A DNA stretch of 37,851 nucleotides. Source: Proteobacteria bacterium UBA6920. GTDB lineage: Bacteria; Pseudomonadota; Gammaproteobacteria; SG8-11. The notes under the pieces are model-generated. The model worked only from the letters and a program-made list of their open reading frames with translations. It was not told where the DNA came from and searched no databases. Made by a program: the position numbers and the translations under genes. Every line of letters begins with the position of its first letter. The first letter of the stretch is position 1. Shown one piece after another: positions 7,755 to 16,643 of the stretch. The stretch lies in NCBI GenBank assembly GCA_002448875.1, contig DKAS01000217.1:1-37851 (forward strand), written 5' to 3'.

Positions 7755-9425
7755 ATGAAAACGTCAATTCTCTTGCTACTGGTGCTTTTGACGGTGATGC
7801 CCGTCACCTCCCGGGCCCTGGAAGTGTATCGCACTGTCCTCAAGGACTGCGCCACGGTCACCGGTCTGGTGATAGCCGCCGAAGACGGCCAATTGGATAT
7901 GCTTACGGTTGCAGGCGGTCACGCGCACATACCGCGAGATCAGATATCCAGCGTTCTGGTCTACAACAGCGTCAGCAATCCGATGCGCGAAATCCTGCTG
8001 GACGAAGCCTTGCAGGTTAAACTGGTCGGCATCCATGTGCAGGAGCAGGGTCCGGCCTTGTTCAGCGGATGGGCGGTGCGTTTCGTCGACGACCTGGTGT
8101 TCTTCTACGGTCGCGACGGCAAAAGCTACAATCTGGATATTCACAAAATCGTTCAGATCGACGCCAGCATCGACGCTACGGCCACGCGGATTGCAACGGA
8201 AACCAGCAAGGATATCGTGTTCGGTTACGGCCGCAATTTTCCCGAATGTGGATTCAAGGCGGAACGCGTGGATGATGCCGTTCTACAGCCCATGCAGATT
8301 CTCAGCGACCAGATAAAAATCGAAAAATGGTATTTGAATTTCCAGAAGGGATTCGAACGCCTGTATCGATTCCAGCAACGCACGCTGTTTTACGCTAAAC
8401 CCCGCTTGTACCAGGAGCAGAGCCGCATCGGCGCCTATTATTTTCTGGGCAGACAAGGCAGCGAAGAGGAAACTCCCAAGGAATTGCATAGCGATCTGCC
8501 CGCTTTTTTTTACTGGGCCGGCGGCAAACCTTATCTTTACCAGCACCAGTCCTGGGTCGGCGCCAAACCTTCGGATATCGCGCCGGCCGCCGAACCGGTG
8601 TTCGCTTTCGCCTCCGACGTCAAGGCCCATTTGTTTCACGGCTCGTTCATTATTTCGCTCAACAATCCGGTGCCGGGATATCCCAGCATCATTACGCTGG
8701 CCCAGGAAAACACCTCCCAGGGGCGACAATTACTAAGGCAGCAGACCGCCGTGCAAACCACCTTCAACTACATGGCCTACACTGGCGTGGATTATGGGCG
8801 GTGGTCGATTTCCGGAGGGTTTCTCTACCCGGTATTCGGCCTCCAGACCGGCGGCGCGGATGGCATGTTTCGCGAAGTTCTGGCAAGCAAAGGTTCGCCC
8901 AGCGCGCGCTATCGTTACACCGGCGACAACTACCAATTGCGCGCCTTGTATACCTACACTAATTACCGAGTGCAAAATCCGACCATTAAGGAGGTGGCGG
9001 CCTATCCCTCGCAATGGCTGCGTTCCAGCGGTGGCGACAATACGGTTTTGTTCGAAAACATACGCGCATTCTCCAGCCGTTATTTGGATGAATTCGACTT
9101 CACTAACCACTATATTCGGCTGGGCGCGGATTGGGACATGACATCAGAAGTTCGCCTGGGGCTGGACGAAATCGCGCTGCTTGGCAGCTACCGTGAAACC
9201 TTGCATGACAGCCAGGACCCGAGCGCCGCCACTTACCATGATCAGGTCAGGTTCCGGCACTATATTACATCGGCTTATGTCAGGCATGAGTTCGACAAGC
9301 GCATTGCCATATCACTGTACCTTAACCAGTTCCGCCGCTTGCAACGGTCCACCTATCTCGACCAACATGACAGCAATGATAATGATAAAATATCCCTGGT
9401 TACGATTTTCGAGTTCATCCTCTAG
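7755..9425 (+). CDS. Unrecognised exported protein, first of a tandem pair
   Basis: The start at 7755 was chosen over the longer frame from 7548. It gives a signal peptide (hydrophobic core, then S-R-A before Leu-Glu), has AGGGAA eight bases upstream, and the extra 69 residues would run through the transposase relic. The mature part of the 556-residue protein begins with short beta strands (about 25-140) ending near D-L-V-F-F-Y-G-R-D-G-K. The rest is rich in aromatic residues and alternating beta-type sequence (W-S-I-S-G-G-F-L-Y-P, Y-I-R-L-G-A-D-W-D), as in outer-membrane barrels. I recognise no family or catalytic motif. The next gene overlaps it by 59 bases and resembles it. Confidence 0.8.
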   Translation: MKTSILLLLVLLTVMPVTSRALEVYRTVLKDCATVTGLVIAAEDGQLDMLTVAGGHAHIPRDQISSVLVYNSVSNPMREILLDEALQVKLVGIHVQEQGPALFSGWAVRFVDDLVFFYGRDGKSYNLDIHKIVQIDASIDATATRIATETSKDIVFGYGRNFPECGFKAERVDDAVLQPMQILSDQIKIEKWYLNFQKGFERLYRFQQRTLFYAKPRLYQEQSRIGAYYFLGRQGSEEETPKELHSDLPAFFYWAGGKPYLYQHQSWVGAKPSDIAPAAEPVFAFASDVKAHLFHGSFIISLNNPVPGYPSIITLAQENTSQGRQLLRQQTAVQTTFNYMAYTGVDYGRWSISGGFLYPVFGLQTGGADGMFREVLASKGSPSARYRYTGDNYQLRALYTYTNYRVQNPTIKEVAAYPSQWLRSSGGDNTVLFENIRAFSSRYLDEFDFTNHYIRLGADWDMTSEVRLGLDEIALLGSYRETLHDSQDPSAATYHDQVRFRHYITSAYVRHEFDKRIAISLYLNQFRRLQRSTYLDQHDSNDNDKISLVTIFEFIL

Positions 9426-10980
9426 AATCGCGGCCGTCCTGCTGATGCTCGGTTTGCTGCCATCGGCAGCGGTGGATGCCATCACCTTAAACGGCGTTTA
9501 TTTCGGCACCTGCGACCGTGAATTGGGGGTCATCATCAATGTCGACGCGGCCGATATACAACTGCTCACCCTGCAAGGCGTGATCAAGACCGTATCGCGC
9601 TTCGACATTATCTATCTGGCCGAGTATCCCCTGGGAAATATTCCTATCCATAGCGTGCAAAACGTGGACGCCAAGCCGGTCACTTTAGTTTACACTTTGA
9701 GCGATTTCGTGGCGCGGGAACTGGTGCGCGGGTGGCCCATAGATTTTTCCGACCAGAGCATCCTGTTTCTGACCAGCGACGGCGATGAATTGGTGATAGC
9801 CCGCGAGGACATCGAGGCGGTGACCACGGTCGAGGATGTCGCGCCTGTCGTGATGAAGAACGCCGCACGTGCCAACTACTATTTCCATTATCCCGCCCTG
9901 TTCAAACACTGCCAGGCCGAACGCGACCGGGCGACGAAGCCAGACGATGATAACGACGTCTATCCGCAGCAATTGATCGGCAACCCCCTGTTGATAAAAT
10001 CAAGCCTGGATCAGTTAATGGCGGGGCACCAGCTGATCAGCGCTTATAAACGCAACGAGAAGTTCTATGCCGTGCCCATCATTTACGGCAACGACACCAG
10101 CATCGGCCTGTGGTACAACTTCAATTCACGTCACGGCGCTTCCGGCGCGCGCAACAACAGTGTCATCCCGTTCATTATCAGCGATTCCTCCGATGGCCCC
10201 TTCGGCTTTCAGCGCCGCATCGTTACCGGTTCCGACTTCATGCCCTACAGCGTGCACGAAGAACCTCAGACCCTGTTCAGCTATGCCCTGAAGGCGGATT
10301 ATTTTCACTTTTCGGTGATGTTCGATCCGTCGGCGATTCTGACCGGCGCCAATTATTTATGGAAGAAGAAGGAACTGGACAGCCACGACGATCGCATGAT
10401 GGAGGCTTTTCATCTTACGGGAGGTTTCGACTGGGGTCGTTACGCCCTGGAGCTGGCGCTGCCCAGTTATATCATCGGCGTGCGCGATGGCGACTTTTTC
10501 GCTAATGACAGCAATGCGATGTTCCGCTACGGTGTCAGCTATCGCAACCATTGGGTTGACAGCAGTTTATATTACGGCCGCGGCAGCAACAGCACCAAAG
10601 ACACGGAGCGGGATTCGCGGGCAAGCGACAATTCCGACGAGGCCAATACCCATGGTGATACGCGCAACCGGTTGACGACGGCACGCTGCAATGTAGCCTT
10701 GAATTATTTAACGCGTTGGCGTCCGATGGTCAGTTTGATCTACCGCGTTTACGAATTCCACCGTGACCCCGACCCCGACGGTTATGGTGCATTCGATTAT
10801 CGCAGCCTGTCCCTGACTCCGGTCGCCACCCTGGGCTATAAGTACACGCGCGATATCACCCTGTCCGGCTACGTTGCGGCCGAGCACAATCACCGACATT
10901 ATGACGACCCGACGCAAGCCCCGGGCAGCGACAAGGCCACGCATTTCAAAGCCGGCGGTGCCATTATGTTGACTTTCTGA
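9367..10980 (+). CDS. Unrecognised exported protein, second of a tandem pair
   Basis: The frame is open from 9181, but the convincing start lies among three closely spaced ATGs (9367, 9376, 9382) that lead into a signal peptide ending A-V-D-A. That gives about 538 residues. There is no clear ribosome binding site, and the start lies inside the end of the upstream gene, which suggests translational coupling. The N-terminal part (strands, a Cys near G-T-C-D, then V-R-G-W-P-I-D-F-S-D and L-T-S-D-G-D) aligns by eye with F-S-G-W-A-V-R-F-V-D and Y-G-R-D-G-K of the first gene, so the two look like diverged paralogues. The C-terminal half is beta-rich and ends in Phe, a common outer-membrane barrel feature. 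Function unknown. Confidence 0.8.
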   Translation: MTAMIMIKYPWLRFSSSSSRIAAVLLMLGLLPSAAVDAITLNGVYFGTCDRELGVIINVDAADIQLLTLQGVIKTVSRFDIIYLAEYPLGNIPIHSVQNVDAKPVTLVYTLSDFVARELVRGWPIDFSDQSILFLTSDGDELVIAREDIEAVTTVEDVAPVVMKNAARANYYFHYPALFKHCQAERDRATKPDDDNDVYPQQLIGNPLLIKSSLDQLMAGHQLISAYKRNEKFYAVPIIYGNDTSIGLWYNFNSRHGASGARNNSVIPFIISDSSDGPFGFQRRIVTGSDFMPYSVHEEPQTLFSYALKADYFHFSVMFDPSAILTGANYLWKKKELDSHDDRMMEAFHLTGGFDWGRYALELALPSYIIGVRDGDFFANDSNAMFRYGVSYRNHWVDSSLYYGRGSNSTKDTERDSRASDNSDEANTHGDTRNRLTTARCNVALNYLTRWRPMVSLIYRVYEFHRDPDPDGYGAFDYRSLSLTPVATLGYKYTRDITLSGYVAAEHNHRHYDDPTQAPGSDKATHFKAGGAIMLTF

Positions 10981-11287
10981 TGCTTGCCGAAAGACCGCGA
11001 AGTCGGCTTACCGTCCTGCGGCGCCCGGCAACCGGTACCTAACGGAAATGGCGGCCCCCTTGTGCGGCGTGGCCAGCGCTGACTAGTAAGCCACGGGGGG
11101 CTGATGGAGGAGGAGGGCGCGGTTTACCATAAGTCATATTCCGAGACATTGTTGCTTTGTCCATTAAACATTTATTTATCAACTTGTTGATATTTGGTTT
11201 TATTTACAGGGATCGTAGCTGTGTAAAAATGCGTGAAACCGTTTAAAATGGACCCCTAAAACAACAATCTTCTGTACACGCTACACT
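10981..11287. other. Intergenic region
   Basis: No gene is visible. The first half is GC-rich with only a weak 5-bp inverted repeat (10986-11007). The second half, from about 11120, is AT-rich and should hold the promoter of the LVIVD lipoprotein gene, but no convincing -35/-10 pair was found. Confidence 0.5.
11177..11192. promoter_or_regulatory. Inverted repeat, possible operator
   Basis: TATCAAC and GTTGATA form a 7-bp inverted repeat around a two-base centre, about 95 bases before the LVIVD lipoprotein start, in AT-rich DNA. The size suits a dimeric regulator. No regulator can be assigned. Confidence 0.3.
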
Positions 11288-14101
11288 ATGAAGTACCTGC
11301 TGCCCGCAACCGTAATTATGTTCCTTGGGGTTGGTTGTCTCCAGGGGGCAAACGATCGCACTGATCATCCCGCCAGTGATCTTTCCCGACCTGGTGTAAC
11401 CATCGGAACTCAGGACGCTAGCTACGAAATCGAGCAGGGAGAGGAACTTGATATCGAGCTGCAGGTTTCTTCTGCGCCTGATACGCGGGTCCGCTATGCC
11501 ATCATCGATGGGCCCGAGCATGGCGTCCTCTCCGGCGCTGGTTCGCGATACAGTTATAAATCCAATGCCGACTTCATTGGTGTCGATCGCTTTCGATATC
11601 AGGTCAGCGATGATAAAACGACAAGCGTGCCGGCAATGGTAACGATCAACGTCGTTCCCTTCAATAATCCGCCGGTGGCTGCAGCGGGGCCGGATATTCA
11701 GGCATGGGCTTTCGAAGAAATCCAATTGGATGCATCTGCCAGTACAGATGTCGAAACCCGGAATCTGTCCTTTTACTGGAAACAGATTGCCGGCACAGTG
11801 CCGGTTCGTTTGTTGCATGCGGACACGGCGATGCCTTCGTTTGTCAGCCCGATGGATAATGGCGACTATGTGTTTCAGGTCACGGTAAGTGACGGCGTTA
11901 AGACCAGTGTCGATTCAGTGACCATGACCGCCATGGCATTTACCGGTAAAAGCGTCGTACCCCACTATAACCCGTTTTTTGATATATTTGATGCGCCCTG
12001 GGAACTGATTACCGGGCTGCAGATTCCCTTTGACAGGGGGTTGGACTTCTGCAATATCGTCGTCAAGGGAGATACGCTCTATGCAGCCAATGGCGGTTAC
12101 GGATTGACTATTTTTGATGTCAGCGATCCGACCCATGCGGTTTTTCTCAGCAAGAATTACAACTATTTCGGTCAGCCCTATGGCATGAAAGTGGAAGCGC
12201 TAGCGGTAGATGTTGACGGACACTATGCCTATTTAGTCGATACCTTCTACGGATTTATCGCTTTTGACGTTACCGATAAGAAAAATCCCGTCGTAGTCAC
12301 CCGCCGTTATGAGTACTTGCTCAGGGACATTAAAGTTATCAACGGCATCGGATATTTTCTCTATCTGGATAAACTGGCGATTTGGGACTTGTCGGACCCC
12401 GCTAACAATGTACTGCTGGCAAGCATCCCGTTCAGCCACACGGAGAACTCCGCTGACGGCAACATCATGCTCAAGATCTCAGGATCCTTTGCCTATATCA
12501 GTAACACTTCGGAAGGTATCGTCATCGTGGATATCAGCGACCCGAAAAAACCTGTCCGCAGGGGATCGTTTCCCCTGATTCAGATCGCAGGAGGTTATAT
12601 CGAGGTGGGGAACGGAAAGCTATATTGGGTGACGTTCTATGGATTGATTATTCTCGATGTGAGCGACCCTGAAAACATCACGGAAATCAGCGCGACGGAC
12701 ATAGACGGGCTAGGTGATCTGCAGTTGGTGGGTACCACCTTGTATACCGGAGTGTTGAAAGCGATCGATGTTTCCGATCCGAAAAATCCCTCGGTGGTGG
12801 CGGAATATGACATGGTGACTGGTGTTGATAGTTTCGGTTTACGGCATTCGGGAAATCCCGTTGTCCATAAGGGTCATGCTTTAGTACCGATCAATTCATA
12901 TGTCGAGGTTATCAATGTAGAGGAGCTCACGCTGGGCGTGCCGCGGCGAAATTTGCCATTGCCCTCGCTGGCCTTCAGCAGCCATCTCAAGGACAAGTAT
13001 CTATACCTGAGCGACCTTGTTGGAGAAATTGCGATCGTCGATGTCACTGATCCGCTCGGTCCCGTAAGCCTGGGGGCAACGTATCCCAATGTCGACATCG
13101 GAGCTATTGCGGGGATGAGGGCCAATTATGGTTATTTGTATATTTCCTCGCTGCGGGGACTGAGTATTTTTAATGTTACCGTGCCAACGGCGCCGACTTA
13201 TGTTCGGACAATAGGTGCTGCGGAGATTCCGGATTTCTATTGGCTGGGGCAGATTGATTTCAAAGGCAATATCGGCTATTTGACCGGTGGTGCGCAATTG
13301 CAAATCGTGGATTTCAGCAATCCGACGTCACCCACTCCGGTGGGAATGTATAAATCGAATCATGGTCCGCAAGGCATCACCGTCGAGGGGGATATTGCCT
13401 ATGTCACCAGTTCCTTCGATGTAGAGGTGCTGGATATAGGCAATCCGGTCGCGCCGACTCGCCTCGGGGCCTATGAGTATTTTTCGCCCGGTAAGCCACA
13501 TGTCAAAACGACGAAATATTATACTCACCTGTACGTTTCGGACGGGGGGCGCCTGGCAATTTTCGATGTCAGCGTCCCCTCGGCAATACGTGAAGTGGGA
13601 AGTGTGATATTTCATGCCAGCGGCTATGCAGTTGTCGGAGATTATGTCTACATGGTGGATGAGGGATCGATTTTTATTGTCGATGTTCGAAACCCCGCCA
13701 ATCCTGTTATTGCGGGTCGAATGGATACCCGAGGCGTCGCTGCCGATGTCGCCAGCGATAGCAAATACTTGTTCATCAACAATGTTGTCAAGGGGTTGGC
13801 GGTCGCTCCGCTATTTCCCATCGAGGTCAAACTAAATCAGGACCTGCAAAGGGTGCCGGCCGGCAGCACGCTAAACTATCAAGTATCCTGGGATCATGCG
13901 ATGACAGACGATGGCATCCGTGTCAGGTGTGAAACCACACAGGGTGTCTGTATCGTCTCGAATGTGCAAAACGAGGCAAGATCGGCGGATATCCGCTGGC
14001 AGCTTACCGAAGCCGTCGACGATGCCGAAATCAAGGTGTATGTCGGGACGAACAATTACTATATGGCCGCGACGGATCAATTGAAAATATCGCCGAATTA
14101 G
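11288..14101 (+). CDS. Lipoprotein with cadherin-like, PKD and LVIVD domains
   Basis: A 937-residue lipoprotein (lipobox L-G-V-G-C, Cys17). After a short linker comes a cadherin/Ig-like domain (about 35-120, ending D-R-F-R-Y-Q-V-S-D-D-K). A PKD/REJ-like domain follows (about 122-215, with D-A-S-A-S-T-D). Then come about twelve LVIVD-type repeats (about 245-840) of the form hhhhDhSDPxxPhhhG, enough for one large or two ordinary beta-propellers. The C-terminal 100 residues form another beta domain. LVIVD proteins are surface or exported and their function is generally unknown; binding or adhesion is an inference. No Shine-Dalgarno sequence is visible before the start. Confidence 0.88.
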   Translation: MKYLLPATVIMFLGVGCLQGANDRTDHPASDLSRPGVTIGTQDASYEIEQGEELDIELQVSSAPDTRVRYAIIDGPEHGVLSGAGSRYSYKSNADFIGVDRFRYQVSDDKTTSVPAMVTINVVPFNNPPVAAAGPDIQAWAFEEIQLDASASTDVETRNLSFYWKQIAGTVPVRLLHADTAMPSFVSPMDNGDYVFQVTVSDGVKTSVDSVTMTAMAFTGKSVVPHYNPFFDIFDAPWELITGLQIPFDRGLDFCNIVVKGDTLYAANGGYGLTIFDVSDPTHAVFLSKNYNYFGQPYGMKVEALAVDVDGHYAYLVDTFYGFIAFDVTDKKNPVVVTRRYEYLLRDIKVINGIGYFLYLDKLAIWDLSDPANNVLLASIPFSHTENSADGNIMLKISGSFAYISNTSEGIVIVDISDPKKPVRRGSFPLIQIAGGYIEVGNGKLYWVTFYGLIILDVSDPENITEISATDIDGLGDLQLVGTTLYTGVLKAIDVSDPKNPSVVAEYDMVTGVDSFGLRHSGNPVVHKGHALVPINSYVEVINVEELTLGVPRRNLPLPSLAFSSHLKDKYLYLSDLVGEIAIVDVTDPLGPVSLGATYPNVDIGAIAGMRANYGYLYISSLRGLSIFNVTVPTAPTYVRTIGAAEIPDFYWLGQIDFKGNIGYLTGGAQLQIVDFSNPTSPTPVGMYKSNHGPQGITVEGDIAYVTSSFDVEVLDIGNPVAPTRLGAYEYFSPGKPHVKTTKYYTHLYVSDGGRLAIFDVSVPSAIREVGSVIFHASGYAVVGDYVYMVDEGSIFIVDVRNPANPVIAGRMDTRGVAADVASDSKYLFINNVVKGLAVAPLFPIEVKLNQDLQRVPAGSTLNYQVSWDHAMTDDGIRVRCETTQGVCIVSNVQNEARSADIRWQLTEAVDDAEIKVYVGTNNYYMAATDQLKISPN

Positions 14102-14733
14102 CTTGCCGGGTGGTTCATGGCGGGCTAGGTTCTAGTGTTATTCTTTGCGTGCCCCGGATGTTGGCGGCAGTGGTCGCTATCGAAACCCACCATTATGAAC
14201 GGCACCCGGATGATGCGGCACGGCAGCGAAGCCGTTATCTTCCGCCCCGGCGGCCAAGTTTCCGCAGTTTGGCGACGCGCCGAGCGCGAATGAATGCTGC
14301 GGAGTGAATGCAGCGGAGGACAACCGCAATGGCACCGGATCGCCGAGGGCCAAAACGGCGTAATCCATTTTGCTGCGGGATGGCCGTGCGGCGGTATTTG
14401 AGTGGCAAGAATCCAGGCAGGTCGTCCTTACCCGGGGCATCGACCGGCAGGGTTTTGGCTAGGGTAAAAGGGTGGGTTCGAGCAAGTGGTGTGGTTCGCT
14501 CCGCTGCGTGAGCGATCGCGGCTCCAGGGCGTGGGCGAAATACTTGATAAAAATGATATAAAACATAGCCTTGAGACAGCCTGGCCGGATGGCCAGGTAA
14601 CGCCATTCATCAACCGCAAGTTTTTGGGACCTGAATTGCCCGCCCTGCGTCTTACTCCTTATCAGGCTTGCTGGCACCCCACGCGGGGTGACGCAAATAC
14701 AGTCAAAGCACCGAATGGTATACGGAACTACTC
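14102..14733. other. Long intergenic region before the sigma-factor operon
   Basis: No gene is supported in these 630 bases. Several frames are open on both strands because the DNA is GC-rich, but none has a ribosome binding site, signal or recognisable motif. The part 14535-14570 is AT-rich (TTGATAAAAATGATATAAAA) and could hold the sigma-factor promoter. Only the hairpin at 14675-14690 is distinctive. Confidence 0.45.
14675..14690. promoter_or_regulatory. Perfect hairpin in sigma-factor leader
   Basis: CACCCC, loop ACGC, GGGGTG: a perfect 6-bp GC-rich stem with a four-base loop, 44 bases before the first possible sigma-factor start. It could be an mRNA hairpin or an operator. No T-run follows. 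Confidence 0.3.
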
Positions 14734-15420
14734 ATGGGAAGTCATTGGCAACACCGCGAGGTTCATGATACACAAGCGAATAGCCCAGCAGCGCGAGCGA
14801 ATTCCATGGTGGATCAAAAAGACAAAAAGGCGTTTTTTACCCGCTGTATACATGAAAACATGCAGTCACTGTATTCCGTCGCCACGCGCCTTACCCGCAG
14901 TGCGGCCGATGCGGAAGATCTGGTGGCCGAGGCCGCGGGTAAGGCCTGGTCGGCTCTGGACAGTCTGGTGGATCCGGACAGGTTCCGTCCCTGGATCTTC
15001 AGGATCCTGCACAACTGCTATTGCAGTGAGTACCGAAAAAAAAGCATACGCCCCAGGGAGACGGCTTACGATGAAAATCCCGCCGACGAAGTCAGTGAAA
15101 TCGCCAGTCTGCTGATCGATCAACCCAACGAATTCCTGCTCTGGTGGGCCAATCCGGAACAGGAAGTGTTTAACACGCTGCTAGGCGATGCATTGTCTCA
15201 GGCAATCGCCGGCCTGCCGGAAAAATACCGGATCCCCGTGGTGCTGATCAATATCGAAGGCCTGTCCTATGACGAAACCGCCGATGTGCTGGGTGAATCC
15301 CCCGGCACGGTCAGATCGCGCATGAACCGCGGGCGGACTCTGCTGCAAAAAGCGCTCTGGCAGCACGCAAAGGATGCAGGTCTTGTTACAGATAACCGCA
15401 TGATGGAGTCAAAATCATGA
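14734..15420 (+). CDS. ECF-type RNA polymerase sigma factor
   Basis: Up to 228 residues with the two sigma domains of extracytoplasmic-function factors. Region 2 is S-V-A-T-R-L-T-R-S-A-A-D-A-E-D-L-V-A-E-A followed by F-R-P-W-I-F-R-I-L-H-N. Region 4 is L-P-E-K-Y-R-I-P-V-V-L followed by a helix-turn-helix (S-Y-D-E-T-A-D-V-L-G, then G-T-V-R-S-R-M-N-R-G-R). It would direct RNA polymerase to a small stress regulon. The first 24 residues look atypical; ATG at 14806 (Met-Val-Asp-Gln) is an equally good start. Its stop overlaps the anti-sigma start by four bases (ATGA), so the pair is translationally coupled. Confidence 0.9.
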   Translation: MGSHWQHREVHDTQANSPAARANSMVDQKDKKAFFTRCIHENMQSLYSVATRLTRSAADAEDLVAEAAGKAWSALDSLVDPDRFRPWIFRILHNCYCSEYRKKSIRPRETAYDENPADEVSEIASLLIDQPNEFLLWWANPEQEVFNTLLGDALSQAIAGLPEKYRIPVVLINIEGLSYDETADVLGESPGTVRSRMNRGRTLLQKALWQHAKDAGLVTDNRMMESKS

Positions 15421-15686
15421 ACAACAAATCCGACAAACCCGAAGTAACTGACAGTGATTGTCTGCAGGCGTTTGATCACCTCTATGCGTATATCAATGGC
15501 GAGTTGAGCGACCCTCGCTCCGTCGCCATGATCGAACACCATCTGAGCCACTGCCGCAGTTGCTACAGTCGTGCGCAAATGGAACGGGAAATCAACGACC
15601 GCTTGAAAAACTCAGGTCAGCCTAAGCCGCCCCCCGGTCTCAAGTCCCGGCTGGACAAGCTGATTGACGAATTCGAAGACGAGTAA
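15417..15686 (+). CDS. Zinc-finger anti-sigma factor
   Basis: An 89-residue soluble protein with the anti-sigma zinc-binding motif H-x3-C-x2-C (His42, Cys46, Cys49) after a helix containing Y-I-N-G-E-L-S-D. No membrane segment is present, so this would be a cytoplasmic ZAS-type regulator binding the sigma factor encoded just upstream. In this family the zinc site often, though not always, responds to thiol oxidation, which would fit the DsrE genes that follow. The C-terminal part (P-P-P-G-L-K-S-R-L-D-K-L) is a typical tail. Confidence 0.88.
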   Translation: MNNKSDKPEVTDSDCLQAFDHLYAYINGELSDPRSVAMIEHHLSHCRSCYSRAQMEREINDRLKNSGQPKPPPGLKSRLDKLIDEFEDE

Positions 15687-15695
15687 GCAGCCACC

Positions 15696-16121
15696 ATGGG
15701 AGTTCGCGCGGCCCTGGGGCTGCTGCTATCGCTGCATACCTGCACCGTCGCGGCGGACTACACGCCAGCCAAGGTGGCGTATGACCTGAGCAGCGGGAGT
15801 CCGCGGGCGGTAGCGAAACTGCTGGATCGCCTGAGCCTGCTGCAAAACTTGTACGGCAATAATTCGTTCGACGCATCCATCGTCGTGGTCATACACGAAG
15901 CGGCCATTCCATTTTTTACCCTCAAGAATCAATACACTGAACTTCAACAACGAGCGAAGGATCTGACCCTGGGCGAAGTCATCCAGTTTCGTGTCTGCCG
16001 TGCCTCGGCAAAATTGCAGGGGTTTATGCCAGGGGACTTTGACCACTGGATACAGCTGGTACCGATGGCTGATGCGGAAATCATCATGCTACAGCATGCG
16101 GGTTACGCTTATATAAAGTAG
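15696..16121 (+). CDS. Exported DsrE/DsrF-like protein
   Basis: A 141-residue protein with a signal peptide (cleavage after T-V-A-A, about residue 20), so probably periplasmic. The mature part has a DsrE-type alpha/beta pattern: K-V-A-Y-D-L-S-S-G, a helix with L-D-R-L-S-L-L-Q-N-L-Y, then S-I-V-V-V-I-H-E-A-A-I-P-F-F. A Cys at 101 follows V-I-Q-F-R-V and could be the reactive thiol. It starts nine bases after the anti-sigma stop, so it belongs to that operon. DsrE-like domains handle sulfane sulfur on a cysteine; the periplasmic version's substrate is unknown. Confidence 0.75.
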   Translation: MGVRAALGLLLSLHTCTVAADYTPAKVAYDLSSGSPRAVAKLLDRLSLLQNLYGNNSFDASIVVVIHEAAIPFFTLKNQYTELQQRAKDLTLGEVIQFRVCRASAKLQGFMPGDFDHWIQLVPMADAEIIMLQHAGYAYIK

Positions 16122-16150
16122 TCTGTCAGATCGCGCGAAATATTTTTCAA

Positions 16151-16156
16151 TATAAT
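16151..16156 (+). promoter_or_regulatory. Consensus -10 box before the CPPC DsrE gene
   Basis: A perfect TATAAT lies in AT-rich DNA 80 bases before the next start. No good -35 box is present at 16-18 bases, so this gene may have its own weak or activator-dependent promoter besides read-through from the sigma operon. Confidence 0.3.
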
Positions 16157-16236
16157 GCAAATTATCGGACCTGATCTTCATTCGCCGCGTCTTCCTAAAC
16201 AGTACTGCCCAACATTAACTGTAAAGGAGAACTTAC

Positions 16237-16605
16237 ATGTCCGAGAAAAAGAAACTTGTTGTTGTGGTAACCAGAGGCCTTGATGATGAACGCGCATCGG
16301 TCGCGTGGAGCGTGGCCAATGGTGGCCTGGCCTCCGGCTACGAAGTTACCATGTTCCTGGTCAGCGCCGGCGCCGACTGGGCGCGCAAGCGTGCCGCACA
16401 AGTCGCTCGCCTCAATCCGCTGGACCCGCCCGTGGGCGAAATGATGAAGAATATCATCGACGATGGCGGCAGCATCCTGGTATGCCCACCCTGCGCCAAG
16501 GTACGTGGTTATGAAAAGGAAGACCTCATCAATGGCGCCGAGCTGGCCGGTTCCACCGCCATGCTCGGTATCGTAAGCGAAGGGGCGGCAACTCTGACCT
16601 TCTAA
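16237..16605 (+). CDS. Cytoplasmic DsrE-family protein with CPPC motif
   Basis: A 122-residue DsrE-like protein without signal peptide. It starts K-K-L-V-V-V-V-T-R-G, has the helix S-V-A-W-S-V-A-N-G-G, then Y-E-V-T-M-F-L-V-S-A-G-A-D, and carries C-P-P-C (Cys83, Cys86) at the position where DsrE proteins have their reactive cysteine. The CxxC pair suggests a redox or persulfide-carrying role (inference). An AAGGAG ribosome binding site stands seven bases before the ATG, the strongest of this group. A large hairpin follows the stop, so it ends the transcription unit. Confidence 0.85.
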   Translation: MSEKKKLVVVVTRGLDDERASVAWSVANGGLASGYEVTMFLVSAGADWARKRAAQVARLNPLDPPVGEMMKNIIDDGGSILVCPPCAKVRGYEKEDLINGAELAGSTAMLGIVSEGAATLTF

Positions 16606-16611
16606 AGCAGT

Positions 16612-16643
16612 CTGCCCGAACCCCGGCGCCGGGGTTCAGGCAG
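16612..16643 (+). terminator. Strong GC-rich hairpin ending the DsrE unit
   Basis: A 20-base perfect palindrome (GAACCCCGGCGCCGGGGTTC, 16618-16637) is flanked by CTGCC and GGCAG, extending the stem with one mismatch. It begins seven bases after the stop codon. There is no T-run, so it may work with Rho or as a 3' stabiliser. Confidence 0.6.

Noticed and set aside
14465..14495. GGTTCGAGC resembling a tRNA T-arm
   Set aside because: The flanking bases cannot form the five-base T-stem, and no acceptor or anticodon arm is nearby.
14486..15115. 209-codon frame overlapping the sigma factor start
   Set aside because: It shares DNA with the sigma factor in another frame, where both sigma domains are clear. 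It has no recognisable sequence of its own.
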